DNA from: Beijerinckiaceae bacterium
GTDB taxonomy: Bacteria > Pseudomonadota > Alphaproteobacteria > Rhizobiales > Beijerinckiaceae
DNA length: 64,000 bases
NCBI GenBank assembly: GCA_004564215.1
Contig: CP024846.1
Location: forward strand, 1,984,001-2,048,000
Direction of reading: 5' to 3'
Of the stretch, positions 39,655 through 50,474 are shown one piece after another. The translations under genes were made by a program, and so were the position numbers. How positions within the stretch are numbered: the stretch's first letter is position 1; each line of letters opens with the position of its first letter. Below the pieces are notes generated by a model. It was not told where the DNA came from and did no database searches. It saw only the letters and a program-made list of their open reading frames with translations.

Positions 39655-40854
39655 TTAAAGCAGAGCCTCCATGCGTTGCGGCTCCAAAACCCCATAGGGA
39701 TCGAATTCGGCCTTCAGCCTTCGCGACAAAGCGGTATGCGCCGGGGCCTGCGGCTCGAACACAGGGATTCGAGCCCTTGTTTCGGCGGGGGCACGCATCA
39801 AGGTGGCATGGCCGCCGCCATGCTCCACGATTGCCTTGCGAATAATGCCCGCCGCTGCATCCTCGCAAGGATCGAGCGCGAGCCAGACGAGACCGCCCGA
39901 CCAGTCGAACAATGCTTCGGCATTATACGCGCGGGCGACGATTTCGGCGACCTTGGGGCCGGCGGTCGGCGCCACAGATATTTTCCAGATGAATTTGTCG
40001 GAAGGCTCCGCAAGCGGGGTCGCATCGCGGATCGCCTGCCAAAGGTTTTGGGTTGCAGCCGGATCCAATCGCTCGGCGGCTGCGAAGATTTTCAGCATCG
40101 CTTCGAGCCGGTCCACGCGCTCGGCGACGGAGGGCGCAAAACCTTCGAGGCGCAGGGCGGTGATCGCGGTTGCAAAACCCAAGCGCTGCGCCGCAAAGGC
40201 GGGCAGGTGCGCGGCGCCCGACACATCGACCGGCGCGCCCATGGCCGTGCAGAGCGCTTCCACCGCGCGGGCCGGATCGAGGTTTTCGAGAATGAGGGTT
40301 GCGGAGGTTTCCGCGCGGGGCAGCACCTTGAGCGTGATTTCGGTGGCGACCGCGAGCGTTCCGAACGATCCAGTAAGACCTCGGGAAAGATCATAGCCGG
40401 TGACATTCTTGACGACCCGGCCGCCGGCCTTGAAGGCTTCGCCCCGGCCCGACACCGCCTTGAGGCCCAACACATGGTCGCGCGCGGCGCCGGCCTTGAT
40501 GCGGCGCGGACCGCTGAGATTAGTCATAAGGCAGCCGCCGATCGTTCCGGCCCCCGTGCCATAAAGCGCCGCAAAGGACATGGGCTCGAAGGCCAGCTCC
40601 TGACAGTTTTGGGCGAGCAGCGCGTCGATGGTCTCAACGGGCGTGCCGGCCAGCGCCGAAATCACCAATTCGTCGGGCTCATAAAATGTGACGCCGGAAA
40701 GCTGCGAGAGATCGAGGCGGCCCGCGTTTTTCATCGGCCGCCCGAGGCCGGCCTTCGAGCCGAGGCCGGTAATCGAGAGCGGCGTCTTCGACGCGATTGC
40801 GAGGGTCACGGCGGCCGCGACCTCGGCCGGATCAGCCGGGATGAAATGGGACAT
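39655..40854 (-). CDS. glcE: Glycolate oxidase FAD-binding subunit
   Basis: 399 residues with an FAD-binding PCMH-type N-terminus: IASKTPLSITGLGSKAGLGRP, then LAFEPM and GAGTIGGCLMTNLSGPRRIKAGAARDHVLGLKAVSGRGEAFKAGGRVVKNVTGYDL. Partner of GlcD and GlcF in oxidising glycolate to glyoxylate. First of a two-gene operon. Confidence 0.93.
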   Translation of the reverse strand: MSHFIPADPAEVAAAVTLAIASKTPLSITGLGSKAGLGRPMKNAGRLDLSQLSGVTFYEPDELVISALAGTPVETIDALLAQNCQELAFEPMSFAALYGTGAGTIGGCLMTNLSGPRRIKAGAARDHVLGLKAVSGRGEAFKAGGRVVKNVTGYDLSRGLTGSFGTLAVATEITLKVLPRAETSATLILENLDPARAVEALCTAMGAPVDVSGAAHLPAFAAQRLGFATAITALRLEGFAPSVAERVDRLEAMLKIFAAAERLDPAATQNLWQAIRDATPLAEPSDKFIWKISVAPTAGPKVAEIVARAYNAEALFDWSGGLVWLALDPCEDAAAGIIRKAIVEHGGGHATLMRAPAETRARIPVFEPQAPAHTALSRRLKAEFDPYGVLEPQRMEALL

Positions 40855-41155
40855 GAAGACCTACGCGCAATAACCGAAAGGAGATGTCTATACCTATTCG
40901 GCTGCACCCGGAACGGGTGGAGTGTTTTTCGGGTTTGGGAAAAGTTAAGTTCCGGTTGGAGTGGCGCGGCACGGCACGGCACGGCACTACTTAAGGCGAA
41001 CAATAAGAGTGCCATGTGACGGCGTTGCGTGGGTGGCCGAAAGGGCGTTCGAGCGCCTCAGCCACGGTGTGTGCCATTTTAGTCTCTTGTGGTCCGATTT
41101 GGTGCTAAATTTCGTATCAATGAATCGCAATATTTAGCCTGGGGAGAAACCGCGC
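40855..41155. other. Intergenic region between divergent glcE and peptidase gene
   Basis: 301 bases without a gene. A short tandem CGGCA run occurs at 40968-40986. GGGGAG at 41141-41146 is the ribosome-binding site of the next gene. The DNA becomes more AT-rich toward 41100. Confidence 0.5.
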
Positions 41156-42037
41156 GTGAGACCGCCCCATCTTTCCACTTTTCCGCTTCATAAGCCGTTC
41201 GAGCGGCAGGATCCAACGACATCCCTTTCCGAGGTCGCACTTCGATTAGTCGTCAATTGCTACTCGAATGAACCCCGTGTAGTCGGCACGGCGGCTGTGC
41301 TGTGCGGGCATCTTTTGGTCACGGCGAATCATATAATCATAGATGCGTTTGGTGCTCCTCCCAACCCCGATGGATCGATTGTCAACGTAGACAAACATCT
41401 TGTTGCCGCCCAAGTGCTTCCTGGCCCAGAATACATCTTCTGGGATGTCCACAGTATAATCGCTGATTGCTCCTCGGATATTGCCCTCCTCAATTTGGGT
41501 AACAACCCATGTCGAAGTAATCCAAACGACGTGCCTCGATGGAGGCAGCTGCCTGTCAATCCGTTTTCCCCGGAAGTGGGAGAGCGAGTGGCCGCTTTCG
41601 GCTATCGGCTCTCATCTGTGCAAGTGTCAAAGAATGAAGATGGCGGTAATCACATCGCCGTCGATGACGAGCCAATGGTCAGTATTGGTGAAGTCAGGGA
41701 AGTTTTTGAGATGCGGCGTGATTCCAATCTTCCTTTCCCCTGCTATCAAGTGAGCGCTCGGTTTGATGGCGGTATGAGCGGTGGCCCAGTATTTGACGAG
41801 ACCGGGTGCATTTGCGGGATTGTCTGCTCCAGCATTGAAGGCTCACACTTGGATGGTGAGCCAATTTCTTACGTGTCGACGCTCTGGCCGCTTTTTCGGC
41901 TAATGACCTCGATCGGCCGTGGTGACAATTATCCCCGTGACGTGAGCTACCCTATAATCGAACTGGCGCGTGGTGGCCAGATTAGCGTTCCCGATCTTCC
42001 AAAGCTTGAGCAATGGTTTGCGAAGCATGTGAGATGA
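41156..42037 (+). CDS. Trypsin-like serine peptidase (S1 fold), stand-alone
   Basis: 293 residues, start GTG at 41156 with GGGGAG 9 bases upstream. The catalytic triad is visible in order: His in LLVTANHIIIDAF, Asp in CSSDIALLNLG and Ser in RFDGGMSGGPVFDETGCICGIV. There is no signal peptide and no PDZ domain, so it is a cytoplasmic, single-domain peptidase unlike DegP. Codon and base use are less GC-rich than neighbours, as in the IS passenger gene, which suggests recent acquisition. Cytoplasmic trypsin-like peptidases of this style occur in bacterial defence and death-effector systems, but no partner gene is next to it. Target unknown. Confidence 0.78.
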   Translation: MRPPHLSTFPLHKPFERQDPTTSLSEVALRLVVNCYSNEPRVVGTAAVLCGHLLVTANHIIIDAFGAPPNPDGSIVNVDKHLVAAQVLPGPEYIFWDVHSIIADCSSDIALLNLGNNPCRSNPNDVPRWRQLPVNPFSPEVGERVAAFGYRLSSVQVSKNEDGGNHIAVDDEPMVSIGEVREVFEMRRDSNLPFPCYQVSARFDGGMSGGPVFDETGCICGIVCSSIEGSHLDGEPISYVSTLWPLFRLMTSIGRGDNYPRDVSYPIIELARGGQISVPDLPKLEQWFAKHVR

Positions 42038-42135
42038 TCGGCTCTGCTTCCTTGGTGATGTTATGTAATGGGATAAACTGTTCCAACCTCAGGCCGGCTT
42101 CGGTTCAAAAGCGCTCTAAGCAGACCGCCCCTCCC

Positions 42136-43092
42136 CTACAGCTTCCGCAGCTCAACCTCTTCGATGATGTGGCTCGGCCCCTTGGTCAGCACGAGATTGG
42201 CACGGGGGCGCGTCGGCAAAATGTTTTCGCGCAGATTGCGGAGATTGATGCGGGTCCAGATATCGCGCGCGACCGCATTTGCTGCCGCATCGTCGAGATC
42301 GGCGTATTTTTTGAAATAAGAAGACGGATCGCGAAAGGTCGTTTGGCGTAGCCGCATGAAGCGCGCGATGAACCATTTTTCGAGATCGCTTTCGGCCGCG
42401 TGGAGATAGACCGAAAAATCGAAAAAATCGGAGACGAAGGGAATCGCCCGCCCGTCGCGCGCGGCGCGTTGGGGCAGCAGCACATTCAAGCCTTCGACGA
42501 TGAGGATGTCCGGGCGGTCGACGATGATGCTCTCGCCGGGGACCACGTCATAGGTCACATGCGAATAGACCGGCGCTTGCACATTGCGGCGGCCGGCCTT
42601 CACATCGGATAAAAAACACAGAAGCTTGGTGCTGTCGTAGCTTTCGGGAAAGCCCTTCTTGTCAAGCAGGCCCTCGCTCTTGAGAACGGCGTTTGGATGG
42701 AGAAAGCCATCGGTCGTGACGAGTTCGACCTTCGGTGTATTCGGCCAGCGCGACAACAACGCCTGCATGACCCGCGACAGCGTCGATTTGCCGACCGACA
42801 CCGAACCGGCGACGCCGATGATATAGGGCATCTTCCCGCCTTCGGCGCCGAGAAAACGCTGGGTCGCCTTATAGAGTCCCTGGGTCGCTGCCACATAGAG
42901 CGCGAGAAGGCGGGAGAGCGGCAGATAGATCGCCACGACCTCTTCCAGCGAAATCGGATCGTTGAGGGATTTGAGCCGCGACAAATCCTCGGCCGAAAGA
43001 GTGAGCGGCGTGTCGGCGCGCAACGCTGCCCATTCGCTGCGTGTGAAACGATGGTAGGGCGAGAGGGCTACCGATGCGGTGCGGTCGTCCAT
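42136..43092 (-). CDS. coaA: Pantothenate kinase, type I
   Basis: 318 residues. P-loop [63 protein letters not shown] and the C-terminal INLRENI-type region. First step of CoA synthesis; the last step (coaE) is also in the window. Follows hisE, as in other Rhizobiales. Confidence 0.96.
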   Translation of the reverse strand: MDDRTASVALSPYHRFTRSEWAALRADTPLTLSAEDLSRLKSLNDPISLEEVVAIYLPLSRLLALYVAATQGLYKATQRFLGAEGGKMPYIIGVAGSVSVGKSTLSRVMQALLSRWPNTPKVELVTTDGFLHPNAVLKSEGLLDKKGFPESYDSTKLLCFLSDVKAGRRNVQAPVYSHVTYDVVPGESIIVDRPDILIVEGLNVLLPQRAARDGRAIPFVSDFFDFSVYLHAAESDLEKWFIARFMRLRQTTFRDPSSYFKKYADLDDAAANAVARDIWTRINLRNLRENILPTRPRANLVLTKGPSHIIEEVELRKL

Positions 43093-43218
43093 GGTACCTC
43101 GGTCAAGCGATCAATCGCGAAAACACGTCTCTCTAAAATAGCATTGTTGTTTGACAAACCCGCTCCAAATCTTCCGCCGAGGCCCCTTTTGCAAAAGCCC
43201 AGCTTTTTCGGTTTTTCT

Positions 43219-43545
43219 TCAAGATGGCTCCATCCGGCGCGCGGCTTTTTCCTCGTGACCCGAACGGCCGGTGCGCTGTTCGAGTTCGGCGCAGACATCC
43301 GCCAATGAAATACCGCGCTGATGCCACACGACCAACAGATGGTACAGGAGGTCGGCACTTTCCTGGGTGATGGCGTGCACGTCCCCTTCGACGGCAGCGA
43401 TCACGACCTCGACCGCCTCCTCGCCGAACTTCTTGGCCGCGCGGGCCGGCCCTGCGTCGAGAAGCGATTTTGTGTAGGAGGCTGCGGCGTCGCTATCCGC
43501 CCGCGCGGCAATAATGGCGGCGAGATCGTCGAGGGTGAAGCTCAT
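43219..43545 (-). CDS. hisE: Phosphoribosyl-ATP pyrophosphatase
   Basis: 108 residues. The all-alpha NTP-pyrophosphatase motifs [18 protein letters not shown] and [19 protein letters not shown] are intact. Second step of histidine synthesis. The start ATG overlaps the hisF stop (ATGA), giving coupling. Confidence 0.95.
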   Translation of the reverse strand: MSFTLDDLAAIIAARADSDAAASYTKSLLDAGPARAAKKFGEEAVEVVIAAVEGDVHAITQESADLLYHLLVVWHQRGISLADVCAELEQRTGRSGHEEKAARRMEPS

Positions 43546-44366
43546 GCCCGTGGTTCCATGGCGGCAGCCTCGATTTGAGAGGTCAAAAAGTTGGTTGGCG
43601 GGCTCGCATCGAGGCGCATCGGCAGTCCGTGGCGCGCCATATGACGCTTGGCCTCGGCGATGGTGAATTCTCCGAAGTGAAAAATCGAGGCGGCGAGCAC
43701 CGCCGTCGCGCCGCCGTCGCGGATCCCCTCGACCAGATGATCGAGCGTGCCGACGCCTCCCGAAGCGATCACCGGAACCGGAACCGCATCGGTGACAGCC
43801 CGCGTGAGCGCGATATCGAAACCGCTTTTGGTGCCGTCGCGATCCATTGAGGTCAAAAGAATCTCCCCGGCCCCCAGTGCGACCACCTCCCGCGCATAGG
43901 CGATGGCCTCAAGGCCGGTCGGCTGCCGCCCGCCGTGGGTGAAAATTTCCCATCTGCCGGGCGTGGTTTGCTTGGCGTCGATCGCCACCACGATGCACTG
44001 GCTGCCGAATTTCTGCGCGGCCTCGCGGACGATCTCGCGCCTTGCCACGGCCGCGGTCATGATCGACACTTTGTCGGCGCCGGCGAGCAGCAGCGCCCGA
44101 ATGTCCTCGAGCGTGCGCACCCCACCGCCGACGGTCAGCGGCATGAAACAGGCTTCGGCGGTGCGCTGAACCACGTCGAGTATGATCGCGCGCCGCTCGT
44201 GGCTGGCGGTAATATCGAGGAAGCACAGTTCGTCGGCGCCGGCGGCATCATAAGCGATCGCGCATTGGACCGGATCGCCGGCATCGCGGAGATCGACGAA
44301 GTTCACGCCCTTGACCACGCGGCCGTCTTTCACGTCGAGACAGGGAATGACGCGGCACTTAAGCAT
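43542..44366 (-). CDS. hisF: Imidazole glycerol phosphate synthase, cyclase subunit
   Basis: 274 residues, TIM barrel. [20 protein letters not shown] with the first catalytic Asp, [45 protein letters not shown] with the second Asp and [11 protein letters not shown]. Works with HisH. Normal length with a short C-terminal extension. Confidence 0.97.
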   Translation of the reverse strand: MLKCRVIPCLDVKDGRVVKGVNFVDLRDAGDPVQCAIAYDAAGADELCFLDITASHERRAIILDVVQRTAEACFMPLTVGGGVRTLEDIRALLLAGADKVSIMTAAVARREIVREAAQKFGSQCIVVAIDAKQTTPGRWEIFTHGGRQPTGLEAIAYAREVVALGAGEILLTSMDRDGTKSGFDIALTRAVTDAVPVPVIASGGVGTLDHLVEGIRDGGATAVLAASIFHFGEFTIAEAKRHMARHGLPMRLDASPPTNFLTSQIEAAAMEPRA

Positions 44367-44390
44367 TGGTCGGGCTCCCGACGGGCTTGG

Positions 44391-45131
44391 TCATGCGGGT
44401 GCCCTCGCCCGCCGGATCAGCTGCAGCGCTTCGGCCGGATCGAGGCGGCCATCGTACAATGCCCGACCGGTGATCGCGCCCGCGAGTTTTTCGCAATCGG
44501 GTTGCAGCAAGCGTTCGACATCTTTCAGGCAAGCGAGCCCGCCCGAGGCGATGACTGGGATCGTGAGGGTTTGCGCCAGCGCCAAGGTTGCCTCGATGTT
44601 CAAGCCCTTGAGAATTCCGTCGCGGGCTATGTCGGTATAAATAATGGCGGCAACGCCGGCGTCTTCAAATCGTCTACCGAGTTCGACGGCCGAGAGTTGG
44701 GAGGTCTGGGCCCAGCCTTCGACCGCGACCGCGCCGTCGCGGGCGTCGATCCCGACGGCGATGCGGCCCGGATAAAGCCGCGCCGCCTTACGCACGAGAT
44801 CGGGATCGCGGACCGCCGCGGTTCCGATGATGACGCGCGCGACGCCCTTGCCGAGCCAGGCTTCAATGCCGGCCAAATCCCTGATGCCCCCGCCGAGCTG
44901 AAGCGGAATCCCGATCGCCGCCAGAATGGCTTCCACCGCTTGGGCGTTGACCGAGCGTCCGGCGAAGGCGCCGTCGAGATCGACCACATGAAGATATTCG
45001 AAACCCTGCGCCTCGAAGGCGCGCGCCTGTTCCGCCGGGGAATCGTTGAACACGGTTGCCTTGGCCATATCGCCTTGTTCGAGGCGAACGCAATGGCCGT
45101 TTTTGAGATCGATTGCCGGAAAAAGGATCAT
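44391..45131 (-). CDS. hisA: ProFAR isomerase HisA
   Basis: 246 residues, TIM barrel. [21 protein letters not shown] with the catalytic Asp, [36 protein letters not shown] and [14 protein letters not shown] at 45131 overlaps the hisH stop (ATGA) and is preferred to the in-frame codon three residues upstream. Fourth step of the pathway. Confidence 0.97.
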   Translation of the reverse strand: MILFPAIDLKNGHCVRLEQGDMAKATVFNDSPAEQARAFEAQGFEYLHVVDLDGAFAGRSVNAQAVEAILAAIGIPLQLGGGIRDLAGIEAWLGKGVARVIIGTAAVRDPDLVRKAARLYPGRIAVGIDARDGAVAVEGWAQTSQLSAVELGRRFEDAGVAAIIYTDIARDGILKGLNIEATLALAQTLTIPVIASGGLACLKDVERLLQPDCEKLAGAITGRALYDGRLDPAEALQLIRRARAPA

Positions 45132-45778
45132 GGCCGCCATCTGAGAAAATTTGCGATCAGCGCCAGGCCGAGAGCCTGGCTTTTTTCCGGGTGGAACTGG
45201 GTTCCGGCGATGTTGTCGCGCCCGATCAGCGACGGAAACGGACCGCCGTAATCGGTAGCGGCGACGATATGGTCTTCATGCGCGGGTTTGAACGCAAAGG
45301 AGTGCACGAAATAGGCATGGAGGCCAGTTTCGCCGGTCGCAATCCCGGCCAGCAGCGGATGGTCTTTTCGCGGATCGAGGGTGTTCCAGCCCATGTGCGG
45401 AATCCGCAGCGTCTGCCCCTTTGAATCCATGGCTGCGACATCGCCTTCGATCCAGCCGAGCCCCTGCGTGACCCGGTGTTCGAGACCCCGTTCGGCCAAT
45501 AATTGCATGCCGACGCAAATTCCCAGAAACGGCCGCGCTTTGGCGTGAACCGCGCTCGTCATGGCGTCGATCATGCCGGTCACCGCATCGAGGCCGGCCC
45601 GGCAATCGGCGAAAGCTCCAACGCCCGGCAAGACGATGCGGTCGGCGCTGGCCACCGCGTCGGGATCGCGGGTGACGAAAATCTCGCAAGGCAGGCCTGC
45701 CTCCCGCGCGGCGCGCTCAAAAGCCTTATGAGCGGAGTGGAGGTTTCCGGACCCGTAATCGACGATGGCGACATTCAC
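45128..45778 (-). CDS. hisH: Imidazole glycerol phosphate synthase, glutaminase subunit
   Basis: 216 residues. Class I amidotransferase: [26 protein letters not shown], nucleophile Cys in [14 protein letters not shown], and catalytic His/Glu in [10 protein letters not shown]. Supplies ammonia to HisF. Coupled to hisA by a 4-base overlap. Confidence 0.97.
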   Translation of the reverse strand: MNVAIVDYGSGNLHSAHKAFERAAREAGLPCEIFVTRDPDAVASADRIVLPGVGAFADCRAGLDAVTGMIDAMTSAVHAKARPFLGICVGMQLLAERGLEHRVTQGLGWIEGDVAAMDSKGQTLRIPHMGWNTLDPRKDHPLLAGIATGETGLHAYFVHSFAFKPAHEDHIVAATDYGGPFPSLIGRDNIAGTQFHPEKSQALGLALIANFLRWRP

Positions 45779-45788
45779 CGGCCGGTCC

Positions 45789-46208
45789 TCAAATGCCGGC
45801 GCCAGGCGGCGCGGCGATCAATCCGGCGGCAGTGGCGTCGGACGGCGCGACTTTTCGAAAGTATACGGCCTCCGCCTGGTCGAGAGCCGGGGCGGCAATG
45901 ATTTCGACTAGGTGGTAGCCCTGTGCCACGAGCTTTGTTTCTAGAAGCCGATTGGCCTCGAGTCCAAGCAGAAGCTGAACGGCAAATAAAATCATAAAAG
46001 TCGAACTATCCGAAAGGATAGTCGGCGAAGCGAGGATCAAGAGGATAAAGACGCTACCCCAAAGGGTGAAGGCTGCCCAGAGCCGGTGGCGCAGCAGCCA
46101 AAGCGGGCCGAAAAAAAAGGCTTTCCAATTGAAAGCTTGGCGCACGAAGGCTGCCTCGGCGATCGAGTTGAGCCCATCGCCTTGCAAATGGACGGAATAA
46201 ACGGCCAT
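45789..46208 (-). CDS. DUF2628 membrane protein
   Basis: 139 residues. N-terminal [19 protein letters not shown], the hallmark of DUF2628, followed by hydrophobic segments ([33 protein letters not shown]). Conserved between hisB and hisH in Rhizobiales; no histidine-related role is known. Ten bases before hisH, so co-transcribed. Confidence 0.88.
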   Translation of the reverse strand: MAVYSVHLQGDGLNSIAEAAFVRQAFNWKAFFFGPLWLLRHRLWAAFTLWGSVFILLILASPTILSDSSTFMILFAVQLLLGLEANRLLETKLVAQGYHLVEIIAAPALDQAEAVYFRKVAPSDATAAGLIAAPPGAGI

Positions 46209-46238
46209 GGTCAGGCTCCTCCGCGCGGTTGCCCCGCC

Positions 46239-46868
46239 TCAAAGCGTCCCCTTGGTGGATGGGATCGCGCCTTTCTGGCGAGCGTCCTGCGCAATTCCCG
46301 CCCGCAAGGCGCGGGCGAGGGCCTTGAACGAGGACTCTGAAATATGATGGGCATTGTCTCCGTACAGGGTCTCGACATGAATATTCATCGCGGCATGCGT
46401 GGCGAAGGCCTGGAAAAACTCACGGACGAGATCGGTGTCGAATTCGCCGATCTTGGCATGCACGAATTTGGTCCGGAAGACGAGAAACGGCCTGCCGGAA
46501 ATATCGATGGCGACCCGGGTGAGAGTTTCGTCCATCGGCAATAGCACATCGGCAAAACGGGTAATCCCGGCCATGTCGCCCAAGGCTTGGCGAACCGCCT
46601 GACCCAGAGCTATGCCGGTGTCCTCGACCGTGTGGTGCTGATCGATATGGAGATCGCCCATGGCGCCGATTGCGATATCGATCAGCGAATGCCGGGCGAG
46701 CTGTTCCAGCATATGGTCGAAAAAGCCGATTCCGGTCGAAATTTTTGCCAAGCCCGTGCCATCGAGATCGACGCTGACCTCGATTTGGGTTTCCTTGGTT
46801 TTGCGCGAAACGGCGCCTTTACGCATGGACTTGCTCGACGTGCGGGCGGGTACGGTTTCTTGAACCAT
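46239..46868 (-). CDS. hisB: Imidazoleglycerol-phosphate dehydratase
   Basis: 209 residues. Metal-binding motifs [51 protein letters not shown] and [19 protein letters not shown]. Sixth step of histidine synthesis. The start is uncertain: ATG 46868 or 46826, neither with a strong Shine-Dalgarno. First gene of the his operon here; divergent from hslV. Confidence 0.96.
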   Translation of the reverse strand: MVQETVPARTSSKSMRKGAVSRKTKETQIEVSVDLDGTGLAKISTGIGFFDHMLEQLARHSLIDIAIGAMGDLHIDQHHTVEDTGIALGQAVRQALGDMAGITRFADVLLPMDETLTRVAIDISGRPFLVFRTKFVHAKIGEFDTDLVREFFQAFATHAAMNIHVETLYGDNAHHISESSFKALARALRAGIAQDARQKGAIPSTKGTL

Positions 46869-47134
46869 TTCAAGTTAACCGGCGCCAAGAAATAGCTCTC
46901 GGCCTTTTGTCAAGGGAGCTTCATGGCAAAGCGGCTTTCCGCTTGGCCGGCTCGTCCTCTCAGTATGCTCTAGCAACTCACTGGGCGCTTGGCTACCCTT
47001 GCGGTTGGCTCGTGGGGGGTCCGGTTTTCGCGCCGCAGCTTGCATGCTTTCGTGCGACGCCATAGATGAACGTCATCGCGAAACAATTCCTTCCCCGACG
47101 GCCCGGTGCTGGGCCCTATTTTTTGAGAGCTTAG

Positions 47135-47707
47135 ATGCAAGATCATCCGTCCGGACGGGAAGCTTGGCATGCCACCACGATCGTCATGGTGAAAAAAGAC
47201 CATCGGACCGTGATCGGCGGGGATGGACAGGTCTCGATCGGCCAGACCATCGTCAAGGGCAATGCGAGAAAGGTTCGACGATTGGCCAAAGGCGAAGTGA
47301 TTGGCGGCTTCGCGGGCGCCACCGCGGATGCTTTCACTTTGTTCGAGCGCCTTGAAGCAAAGCTCGAACAATATCCGGGCCAGCTCATGCGCGCTTGCGT
47401 CGAACTCGCCAAGGACTGGCGCATGGACCGCTATTTGCGCCGGCTCGAGGCAATGATGCTGGTGGCTGACCGCGAGGCGGCTCTCGTCCTGACCGGCACC
47501 GGCGACGTGCTGGAGCCCGAGGGGAGCGGCAACGGCAGCGTCATGGGGATTGGATCGGGCGGCAACTACGCACTTGCGGCAGGGCGCGCTTTGCTCGCCA
47601 CGGATCTCGATGCGGAAGCGATCGCCCGCCGCTCGCTGGAAATCGCCGCTGGGATTTGTGTCTATACCAACAACAGTTTTGTAATCGAGTCGATCGACTC
47701 GAAATGA
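47135..47707 (+). CDS. hslV: ATP-dependent protease HslV, peptidase subunit
   Basis: 190 residues. The N-terminal Thr protease site is WHATTIVMV, so catalytic Thr14 must be exposed by removing a 13-residue propeptide. Further family blocks: [40 protein letters not shown] and [14 protein letters not shown]. Forms the ClpQY proteolytic core with HslU encoded 28 bases downstream. Confidence 0.96.
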   Translation: MQDHPSGREAWHATTIVMVKKDHRTVIGGDGQVSIGQTIVKGNARKVRRLAKGEVIGGFAGATADAFTLFERLEAKLEQYPGQLMRACVELAKDWRMDRYLRRLEAMMLVADREAALVLTGTGDVLEPEGSGNGSVMGIGSGGNYALAAGRALLATDLDAEAIARRSLEIAAGICVYTNNSFVIESIDSK

Positions 47708-47735
47708 TCGCGCGGCAACAGGAAAGCTCTTCGAC

Positions 47736-49043
47736 ATGACTGATTTTTCTCCGCGTGAAATCGTTTCCGAGCTCGATCGTTTCATCGTCGGGCAAAAGGA
47801 TGCCAAGCGCGCCGTGGCCATCGCTTTGCGTAACCGCTGGCGGCGGCTGCGCCTCGAAGGCTCGATGCGCGAGGAAGTCTTGCCGAAGAATATTTTGATG
47901 ATCGGGCCCACGGGCTGCGGCAAGACCGAGATTTCGCGGCGGCTTGCCAAGCTCGCGGGGGCGCCTTTCCTCAAGGTCGAGGCGACGAAATTCACCGAGG
48001 TCGGTTATGTCGGCCGAGATGTCGAACAGATTGTCCGCGATCTTGTCGAGACCGCGATCACCATGACCAAGGAAGAGCGGCGCAAGGCGGTTTACGCCCG
48101 CGCGCAGCTAGCTGCGGAAGAGCGGGTTTTGGACGCGCTCGTCGGCACCACCGCTTCGGCATCGACGCGGGACAGTTTCCGGAAAAAATTGCGGGCCGGC
48201 GAACTCGACGATAAAGAGATCGAGATCGAAATCGCGCAGGCAACTTCCGGCATGCCGATGTTCGAATTGCCGAACATGCCGGGCTCGGCGGTCGGCGCGA
48301 TCTCAATCGGCGATATTTTCGGCAAGGCGCTTGGCAATCGCGCAAAACCCCGACGGACCACCGTCAAGGAGGCCCATGCTCCGCTGATCGTCGAGGAAAG
48401 CGACAAGATGATAGACCAGGATCAAATCGTGCAGGAGGCTATCCGGGAAGTCGAAAACAATGGCATCGTGTTTCTCGACGAGCTCGACAAGATTTGCGCC
48501 CGCGAGGGGCGCGGCGGCGCCGACGTTTCGCGTGAGGGCGTTCAGCGCGATTTGTTGCCGCTGATCGAGGGGACCACGGTTGCGACCAAGCATGGGGTGG
48601 TGAAGACCGATCATATTCTATTCATTGCATCGGGTGCCTTCCATGTTTCGAAGCCCTCGGATCTCCTGCCCGAACTGCAAGGGCGGCTGCCGATCCGGGT
48701 AGAACTTTCGCCCTTGAACGAGGACGACTTCCGCCGCATCCTGACCGAAACGGAGGCCAGCCTCATCAAGCAATACGAAGCCTTGCTGCGGACCGAAGGG
48801 GTCGAGCTTACGTTTACGCCCGACGCCATCAGCGCCGTGGCGAGAATTGCGGTGCAGGTCAATTCCTCCGTCGAGAACATCGGGGCGCGGCGGCTTCAAA
48901 CGGTGATGGAGCGGGTCCTTGATGAAGTGAGCTTCACCGCATCCGATCGTTTTGGCGAAAAGATCGAAATCGACGGGGCTTTTGTCGAAAAGAACATTGG
49001 CGATCTGGCCAGGAATACGGATTTGAGCCGGTTCATCCTTTAG
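47736..49043 (+). CDS. hslU: ATP-dependent protease HslU, ATPase subunit
   Basis: 435 residues. Walker [17 protein letters not shown], pore motif [11 protein letters not shown]-domain ~110-235, Walker [12 protein letters not shown], sensor region and C-terminal DLSRFIL tail that docks into HslV. Unfolds substrates for HslV. Confidence 0.98.
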   Translation: MTDFSPREIVSELDRFIVGQKDAKRAVAIALRNRWRRLRLEGSMREEVLPKNILMIGPTGCGKTEISRRLAKLAGAPFLKVEATKFTEVGYVGRDVEQIVRDLVETAITMTKEERRKAVYARAQLAAEERVLDALVGTTASASTRDSFRKKLRAGELDDKEIEIEIAQATSGMPMFELPNMPGSAVGAISIGDIFGKALGNRAKPRRTTVKEAHAPLIVEESDKMIDQDQIVQEAIREVENNGIVFLDELDKICAREGRGGADVSREGVQRDLLPLIEGTTVATKHGVVKTDHILFIASGAFHVSKPSDLLPELQGRLPIRVELSPLNEDDFRRILTETEASLIKQYEALLRTEGVELTFTPDAISAVARIAVQVNSSVENIGARRLQTVMERVLDEVSFTASDRFGEKIEIDGAFVEKNIGDLARNTDLSRFIL

Positions 49044-49225
49044 GCCTTGATCGCTTGAGGGAAGAGTGGGCACGTTCTTTACCGGCTTCTATCGACGCAT
49101 GAGTTGACTGAGAAGAGTTCCACGCCTTTTTGGGATCATCCTCAAGAACGCCGCTGGACACTTGCCACGCGGGATCAGCGGCGTGATAAGGCGTGTTCGC
49201 GTGAATCATTGGGAGCCGCTCCGGT

Positions 49226-50260
49226 ATGGCAAAGTTCGTTGAACGGGTTTTTTCCGGCGTGCAGCCGACAGGAAATCTGCACCTTGGAAATTATCTCGGC
49301 GCCATCGTAAAATTCGTCGAATTGCAGAACACGCATGATTGCATTTATTGCGTCGTCGATCTGCATGCGATCACGCTGCCGCAAAAGCCGGAAGATCTGA
49401 AGGCGAGCATCAGGGAAGTTACGGCCGCTTTTATCGCCTGCGGCATCGATCCGGAAAAACATATCGTCTTCAACCAGAGCCAGGTCAGCGAGCATGCTGA
49501 ACTCGCCTGGGTCTTCAATTGCGTGGCTCGCATCGGCTGGCTCAATCGCATGACGCAATTCAAGGAAAAGGCCGGCAAGGATCGAGAGAATGCATCGGTC
49601 GGGCTTTATGCCTATCCCTGTTTGATGGCCGCCGACATTCTTGTCTATCGCGCCACGCATGTGCCGGTTGGGGAGGACCAGAAACAGCATCTCGAACTTG
49701 CGCGTGACATCGCCCAGAAATTCAATCTTGATTTTGCGGACTCGATTGCCGCGCGTGGTCACGGTGATTGCTTCTTTCCTTTGCCGGAGCCGTTGATTCA
49801 GGGACCGGCCACACGGGTCATGAGTCTTCGCGACGGGTCCAAGAAAATGTCGAAGTCCGACCCTTCCGACTATTCGCGGATCAATCTGTCCGACGACGCC
49901 GACGCGATCGCGCAAAAGATCCGCAAGGCGAAGACTGACCCGGAAGCGCTGCCTTCCGAAGTCGAAGGACTGAAGCAAAGACCTGAGGCCGATAATCTTG
50001 TCGGCATTTTCGCCGCGCTCAATGGCGAGACGAAGCCCGATGTCTTGCGGGTTTTCGGCGGCGGTAATTTCTCCGCCTTCAAATCGGCCCTTGTCGAACT
50101 CGCGGTGACCAAACTCGGTCCGATCGGGGCTGAAATGACGAGGCTCAAAAACGATCCGGCCTATATTGATCGTGTGCTGATCGATGGTGCCGCGCGGGCC
50201 CGCGCGCTTGCGGCAAAAAACATGGCTTCGGTGAAGGATATTCTCGGCTTCGTGCGATAG
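49226..50260 (+). CDS. trpS: Tryptophanyl-tRNA synthetase
   Basis: 344 residues, class Ic. HIGH-like [22 protein letters not shown] motif [16 protein letters not shown], and family blocks [34 protein letters not shown]. Charges tRNA-Trp. GGGAG precedes the ATG. Confidence 0.97.
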   Translation: MAKFVERVFSGVQPTGNLHLGNYLGAIVKFVELQNTHDCIYCVVDLHAITLPQKPEDLKASIREVTAAFIACGIDPEKHIVFNQSQVSEHAELAWVFNCVARIGWLNRMTQFKEKAGKDRENASVGLYAYPCLMAADILVYRATHVPVGEDQKQHLELARDIAQKFNLDFADSIAARGHGDCFFPLPEPLIQGPATRVMSLRDGSKKMSKSDPSDYSRINLSDDADAIAQKIRKAKTDPEALPSEVEGLKQRPEADNLVGIFAALNGETKPDVLRVFGGGNFSAFKSALVELAVTKLGPIGAEMTRLKNDPAYIDRVLIDGAARARALAAKNMASVKDILGFVR

Positions 50261-50474
50261 GCCAGAGGGGTCGACGCCGCAGGAATATCCAGGGTTTGCA
50301 ACTGGATCATGCATATTGCCTCATTGCCGCATTTCCTGCTGTGCAATTACGCAAACTGTTGCAGAATCGCATCGCGGTCTGGAAGAAGCGTGTTTGGACC
50401 TCCGAGAAATATTGCATTTAGAATTTTGCGGCGCACCCTCCTAGCCAATGATTTGCCGCTTGGAGAACCCGCTC

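Noticed and set aside
40968..40986. Short CGGCA tandem run, considered as a CRISPR or VNTR
   Set aside because: Only a few 5-bp units with no spacers; too short to be more than a microsatellite.
39610..41019. Long frame opposite glcE
   Set aside because: Shadow of glcE and glcF with Arg/Gly-rich residues.
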